Part shown: positions 60,062 to 64,000 of the stretch, piece after piece
Layout: each line of letters opens with the position of its first letter
Numbering within the stretch: the first letter of the stretch is position 1
Assembly (NCBI RefSeq): GCF_900444945.1
Contig: NZ_UFRM01000001.1
Coordinates: 754,501 to 818,500, forward strand
Length of the DNA stretch: 64,000 bases
Direction of reading: 5' to 3'
Source: Actinobacillus lignieresii
GTDB lineage: Bacteria; Pseudomonadota; Gammaproteobacteria; Enterobacterales; Pasteurellaceae
Notes under the pieces: generated by a model
What the model was told of the DNA's origin: nothing
The model's database searches: none
The model's input: only the letters and a program-made list of their open reading frames with translations
Program-made: the position numbers and the translations under genes

Positions 60062-60154
60062 ATGAACTCCTTTTATATTTAGGGTCTATTCTAAACAGTC
60101 ATATTAAAAAGTTCATATATTATTTCTAATTACTCGATCTCGATCGAAAATTTC

Positions 60155-62401
60155 CTATTCAATAATCTCCACAGTCGAAGTCGCACTTAGGCCTCGTACA
60201 AGTTGAGATCCTTTTCTTGCTCGTTCGCCACGATAATTATCAATATCGCTCGGCTTAAGGGTGATTTTGCGTTTGCCGGAAACAAACACTAACGACTGTG
60301 TCGGTTTAACCAGTAATAAACGGGCAAGCAATTCATTACCTTCTTTTGCCGCCTGTGCGGAAATATTGATAATCTTATTCCCTTTACCTTTCGAAAGCTG
60401 TGGTAATTCGGTGATCGGGAATACTAACATTCGTCCGACACTACTCATTGCAACAAGCGAAAGTTCTGCTTCATTATCAATTAATTGCGGTGGCAACACT
60501 TTGGCATTTTCGGTTAAAGAAATGACCGCTTTACCCGCCTTATTGCGAGAAACCAAATCTTCGAAGCTACAAATAAAGCCATAGCCGGAATCCGACGCCA
60601 TCAGGACTTTAGTGTCCGAGTTCGCCATTAACACTTGTTGCACGGTTGCCCCGTCCGGTAAAGTGATTTTACCGGTGAGCGGTTCGCCTTGAGAACGTGC
60701 CGATGGTAGCGAAGTCGGATCAAGCGCATAAGCTCGCCCGGTGCTATCTAGGAACACGACCGGCTGATTACTTCTGCCATAAGCATGGGCAAGATAGCCG
60801 TCACCGGCACGATAACTTAAGCCTTGCACGTCAATATCATGCCCTTTCGCACAACGTACCCAGCCTTTTTCCGATAGAATAACTGTCACATCTTCGGTTG
60901 GGGTTAAATCACTTTCAGAAATCGCTTTCGCTTCGGCACGCTCAACAAGCGGTGAACGGCGCGGGCTGGCAAACGCTTTTGCATCCGCTTGAATTTCTTT
61001 TTTGATCAACGTATTTAAACGGCGCTCCGAGCCAAGCGTTAATTGCAATTCATCACGCTCTTTTTCAAGCTGCGATTTTTCCGCTTGCAATTCATGTTCT
61101 TCTAATTTTGCTAAATGGCGTAAGCGTAAATTTAAAATCGCTTCTGCTTGTGCTTCGCTCAAATTAAAGCGAGCCATTAATGCCGTTTTCGGCTCGTCTT
61201 CATTGCGGATAATTTCGATCACTTCATCAATATTGAGGAAGGCGATCATTAAGCCTTCTAAAATATGCAAGCGGTTTAAAATTTTATCTAAACGGTGATT
61301 TAAACGGCGCGTTACCGTAGTACGACGGAATACTAGCCATTCGGTTAAAATCGTTTGCAGATTTTTCACCGCCGGTTTACCGTCTAGCCCGATCATATTC
61401 ATATTGACTCGATAGCTTTTCTCGAGGTCAGTCGTGGCAAACAAATGATCCATTAACGCTTCAAAATCAATACGATTTGAACGAGGCACAAGCACGATGC
61501 GGATTGGGTTTTCGTGATCCGATTCATCACGAATATCATCCACCATCGGCAATTTTTTATTACGCATTTGCGTTGCGATTTGCTCAATCACTTTTGACGG
61601 TGAAGCTTGATGCGGCAATGCCGAAATCACAATTTCTCCGTCTTCTTTTTTCCACACCGCACGCATTTTGATTGAGCCTTTGCCTTGCTCATACATTTTG
61701 GCAATATCGGCTTTAGGGGTAATGATTTCTGCCTCAGTCGGGTAATCCGGACCTTGCACCACCGTCATTAACTCGGCAAGACTTGCTTTCGGATTTTCCA
61801 ATAACATCACGCTTGCTTCGGCTAATTCGTTGATATTGTGCGGTGGAATATCGGTTGCCATACCGACTGCAATCCCCATCGTGCCGTTCAGCAAAATATG
61901 CGGTAAGCGTGCCGGTAAATATTTCGGCTCTTCAAGCGAGCCGTCAAAATTCGGCTGGTAATCAACCGTACCTTGCCCTAATTCTCCCAATAATACCTCT
62001 GCCATTTTTGACAGCTTTGATTCGGTATAACGCATTGCCGCAAAAGATTTCGGATCGTCAGGCGCACCCCAGTTCCCTTGCCCGTCAATCAGCGGATAAC
62101 GATAAGAGAACGGCTGTGCCATGAGTACCATTGCTTCATAACAAGCACTATCGCCGTGCGGGTGGAATTTACCTAACACGTCCCCGACGGTACGTGCGGA
62201 TTTTTTGTATTTCGCCGAAGCATTTAAGCCTAATTCGGACATTGCATAAATAATACGGCGTTGTACCGGTTTTAACCCGTCACCGATAAACGGCAATGCA
62301 CGATCCATAATGACGTACATCGAATAGTTTAAGTAAGCGTCTTCGGTAAAACGCTTAATCGGCATCTGTTCAACGCCTTCGTAATTGATTTCTATACTCA
62401 T
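60155..62401 (-). CDS. parC: DNA topoisomerase IV subunit A
   Basis: 748 aa (E. coli 752). ParC with ParE decatenates daughter chromosomes. The active-site tyrosine is Y125 in AAMRYTESK. In the quinolone-resistance region [12 protein letters not shown]85 and E89 (equivalent to E. coli S80 and E84) are the sensitive-type residues. The C-terminal domain forms the DNA-wrapping beta-pinwheel. parE is not adjacent, unlike in some genera; the next gene upstream is divergent pnp. Confidence 0.96.
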   Translation of the reverse strand: MSIEINYEGVEQMPIKRFTEDAYLNYSMYVIMDRALPFIGDGLKPVQRRIIYAMSELGLNASAKYKKSARTVGDVLGKFHPHGDSACYEAMVLMAQPFSYRYPLIDGQGNWGAPDDPKSFAAMRYTESKLSKMAEVLLGELGQGTVDYQPNFDGSLEEPKYLPARLPHILLNGTMGIAVGMATDIPPHNINELAEASVMLLENPKASLAELMTVVQGPDYPTEAEIITPKADIAKMYEQGKGSIKMRAVWKKEDGEIVISALPHQASPSKVIEQIATQMRNKKLPMVDDIRDESDHENPIRIVLVPRSNRIDFEALMDHLFATTDLEKSYRVNMNMIGLDGKPAVKNLQTILTEWLVFRRTTVTRRLNHRLDKILNRLHILEGLMIAFLNIDEVIEIIRNEDEPKTALMARFNLSEAQAEAILNLRLRHLAKLEEHELQAEKSQLEKERDELQLTLGSERRLNTLIKKEIQADAKAFASPRRSPLVERAEAKAISESDLTPTEDVTVILSEKGWVRCAKGHDIDVQGLSYRAGDGYLAHAYGRSNQPVVFLDSTGRAYALDPTSLPSARSQGEPLTGKITLPDGATVQQVLMANSDTKVLMASDSGYGFICSFEDLVSRNKAGKAVISLTENAKVLPPQLIDNEAELSLVAMSSVGRMLVFPITELPQLSKGKGNKIINISAQAAKEGNELLARLLLVKPTQSLVFVSGKRKITLKPSDIDNYRGERARKGSQLVRGLSATSTVEIIE

Positions 62402-62701
62402 TTTTGCAAATAATTTAGTAAAAAAGACCGCTTATTTTCTATGATTTACGGATCGCTGTCCACCGTAAAAAGGTAAGCGGTCCGATTTTGTAAAAATCTT
62501 ACAAGCTCTAAAATAATAGGCGATTTTCTATAAATCTTTAGGTATAATAGATTCGTTTTGTTTCTTGCTTTTAGAGAGGCGGCTATCAAAAATTTTCCGC
62601 TAAGATAAAATGAAGAAAATAAGATTAATCAGAGAATTTTTGCTAGTCGCATTAAAAGAAATAAAACAATAAATAAAGTACAAATTAATAGGAATGTCAA
62701 A
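62402..62701. promoter_or_regulatory. Divergent region between parC and pnp
   Basis: Two inward-facing degenerate uptake-signal cores lie at about 62426-62434 and 62475-62483. TATAAT at 62543-62548 is the probable pnp -10, with no good -35. The pnp leader is thus about 145 nt and contains a 20-codon ORF and a possible short stem (GCGG near 62578 with CCGC near 62597). In E. coli the pnp leader is the site of RNase III-dependent autocontrol, which this leader may mirror. Confidence 0.5.
62610..62672 (+). CDS. Possible 20-residue leader peptide of pnp
   Basis: The frame reads [20 protein letters not shown] and stop, a basic amphipathic helix, ending 29 bp before the pnp ATG. Only a weak AAGATAAA precedes it. 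It may be a leader peptide or a chance ORF in an AT-rich leader. Confidence 0.3.
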   Translation: MKKIRLIREFLLVALKEIKQ

Positions 62702-64000
62702 ATGAATCCAATTGTTAAGCAATTTAGATACGGCCAGCATACCGTAACGTTAGAAACAGGTGCTATCGCACGTCAAGCAACGGCGGCCGTTATGGCAAGC
62801 ATGGACGATACCACCGTATTCGTCACCGTTGTGGCTAAAAAAGAAGTTAAAGAAGGTCAAGATTTCTTCCCATTAACGGTAGATTATCAAGAGCGTACTT
62901 ACGCAGCCGGTCGTATTCCCGGCGGTTTCTTCAAACGTGAAGGTCGTCCGTCTGAAGGCGAAACTTTAATCGCCCGCTTAATTGACCGCCCTGTGCGTCC
63001 GCTTTTCCCGGAAGGTTTCTTCAACGAAATTCAAGTGATTGCTACGGTTGTTTCGGTGAACCCGCAAATCAGCCCGGATTTAGTGGCGATGATCGGTGCT
63101 TCAGCGGCACTTTCATTATCGGGCGTACCGTTTAACGGTCCTATCGGTGCGGCGCGTGTCGGTTTTATCAATGATCAATTCGTATTAAACCCGACCACTT
63201 CGGAACAAAAAATCAGCCGTTTAGACCTTGTCGTAGCCGGTACGGATAAAGCGGTATTAATGGTGGAATCCGAAGCGGATATTCTTTCCGAAGAACAAAT
63301 GTTAGCGGCGGTCGTATTCGGTCATCAGCAACAACAAGTGGTTATCGAAAATATCAAAGAATTCGTGAAAGAAGCGGGCAAACCACGTTGGGATTGGGTT
63401 GCACCGGAACCGAATACTGCATTAATCAACCAAGTAAAAGCGTTAGCGGAAGCGCGTATCGGCGATGCGTATCGTATTACAGAAAAACAAGCGCGTTACG
63501 AACAAATCGATGCAATTAAAGCGGATGTTATCGCACAATTAAGCGCACAAGACGAAACCGTTTCGGAAGGTGCGATTATTGATATTATTACCGCATTAGA
63601 AAGTTCTATCGTTCGCGGTCGTATTATTGCCGGCGAACCGCGTATTGACGGTCGTACGGTAGATACGGTTCGTGCATTAGATATTTGCACCGGCGTGTTA
63701 CCTCGCACACACGGTTCCGCAATCTTTACTCGCGGTGAAACGCAAGCCTTAGCGGTTGCGACTTTAGGTACCGAACGCGATGCGCAAATCATCGACGAAT
63801 TAACCGGCGAAAAATCCGACCGCTTCTTATTCCACTATAACTTCCCTCCGTACTCTGTCGGTGAAACCGGTCGTATCGGTTCGCCGAAACGTCGTGAAAT
63901 CGGCCACGGTCGTTTAGCGAAACGCGGTGTATTAGCGGTAATGCCGACTGCGGAAGAATTCCCGTATGTAGTGCGCGTAGTATCTGAAATTACCGAATCA
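62702..64000 (+). CDS. pnp: Polynucleotide phosphorylase, 5' part
   Basis: 433 codons are seen; the frame runs off the right edge, leaving out the rest of the second RNase PH domain and the KH and S1 domains (whole protein about 710 aa). PNPase degrades RNA from the 3' end with phosphate and is part of the degradosome. [20 protein letters not shown], the [12 protein letters not shown] loop with [14 protein letters not shown], and the second-core [11 protein letters not shown] and [15 protein letters not shown] segments are hallmark sequences. AATAGGAATGTCAAA precedes the ATG. Confidence 0.97.
   Translation, partial: MNPIVKQFRYGQHTVTLETGAIARQATAAVMASMDDTTVFVTVVAKKEVKEGQDFFPLTVDYQERTYAAGRIPGGFFKREGRPSEGETLIARLIDRPVRPLFPEGFFNEIQVIATVVSVNPQISPDLVAMIGASAALSLSGVPFNGPIGAARVGFINDQFVLNPTTSEQKISRLDLVVAGTDKAVLMVESEADILSEEQMLAAVVFGHQQQQVVIENIKEFVKEAGKPRWDWVAPEPNTALINQVKALAEARIGDAYRITEKQARYEQIDAIKADVIAQLSAQDETVSEGAIIDIITALESSIVRGRIIAGEPRIDGRTVDTVRALDICTGVLPRTHGSAIFTRGETQALAVATLGTERDAQIIDELTGEKSDRFLFHYNFPPYSVGETGRIGSPKRREIGHGRLAKRGVLAVMPTAEEFPYVVRVVSEITES

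Overview
The window is ordinary chromosome of a Pasteurellaceae gammaproteobacterium, most likely Actinobacillus pleuropneumoniae or a near relative (A. suis / Mannheimia side of the family). The evidence is the AT-rich but codon-regular sequence, gene content typical of the family (mukFEB, zapB, zapG/yhcB, lapC/yejM, two adjacent tyrP genes), and above all the many copies of the uptake-signal core ACAAGCGGT, often as inverted pairs behind genes where they double as terminators. I see no prophage, insertion sequence, CRISPR array, rRNA or tRNA. Species is inferred from memory of the family, not from a search.

Layout. 1-5.7 kb: 3' end of mazG, the Cpx envelope-stress pair (cpxR carries an in-frame stop; cpxA is intact), a MacB-type ABC exporter without MacA, and a NIF3-family gene. 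5.7-8.2 kb: glpX, zapB, tdk, then a 440-bp gene-free stretch with a large imperfect stem and two operator-like palindromes. 8.2-15.8 kb (minus strand): tsaB, aroG with a TrpR-operator-like site, ypfJ, ftsK, lrp, rnd. 15.9-18.2 kb: a Mlc-like ROK repressor behind a perfect-core CRP site, bioD, and a candidate CRP-linked small RNA on the minus strand. 18.2-27 kb: an NlpC/P60 lipoprotein gene, pheS-pheT-ihfA, a nitroreductase, fieF, yaaA plus a lipoprotein gene, rplM-rpsI. 27-35.5 kb: zapG, glnD, two tyrP paralogues (the upstream one with a textbook pair of TyrR boxes), rlmE-ftsH. 35.6-40 kb: guaB and guaA, split by an AT-rich DUF2806-like gene. 40-49.7 kb: a phosphosugar mutase, DUF1919 and CHY-zinc-finger genes, glmU, and a TetR / adaptor / RND efflux operon. 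49.7-64 kb: yejL-lapC, sotB, mukF-mukE-mukB with a palindromic repeat between mukF and mukE, a two-gene membrane microprotein operon, parC, and the 5' part of pnp preceded by a short leader ORF.

Most genes are housekeeping: cell division and chromosome handling (zapB, zapG, ftsK, mukFEB, parC, ihfA), translation (pheST, rplM-rpsI, rlmE, tsaB), purine and aromatic metabolism (guaBA, aroG, tyrP) and envelope work (cpxRA, ftsH, lapC, NlpC/P60, RND and MacB exporters, glmU). No large undescribed multi-gene system is evident. The best candidates for something new are small: the minus-strand RNA at about 18.0-18.1 kb, the structured element at about 7.9-8.04 kb, the DUF2806-like insertion in guaBA, and the two-gene membrane microprotein operon at 59.75-60.06 kb.
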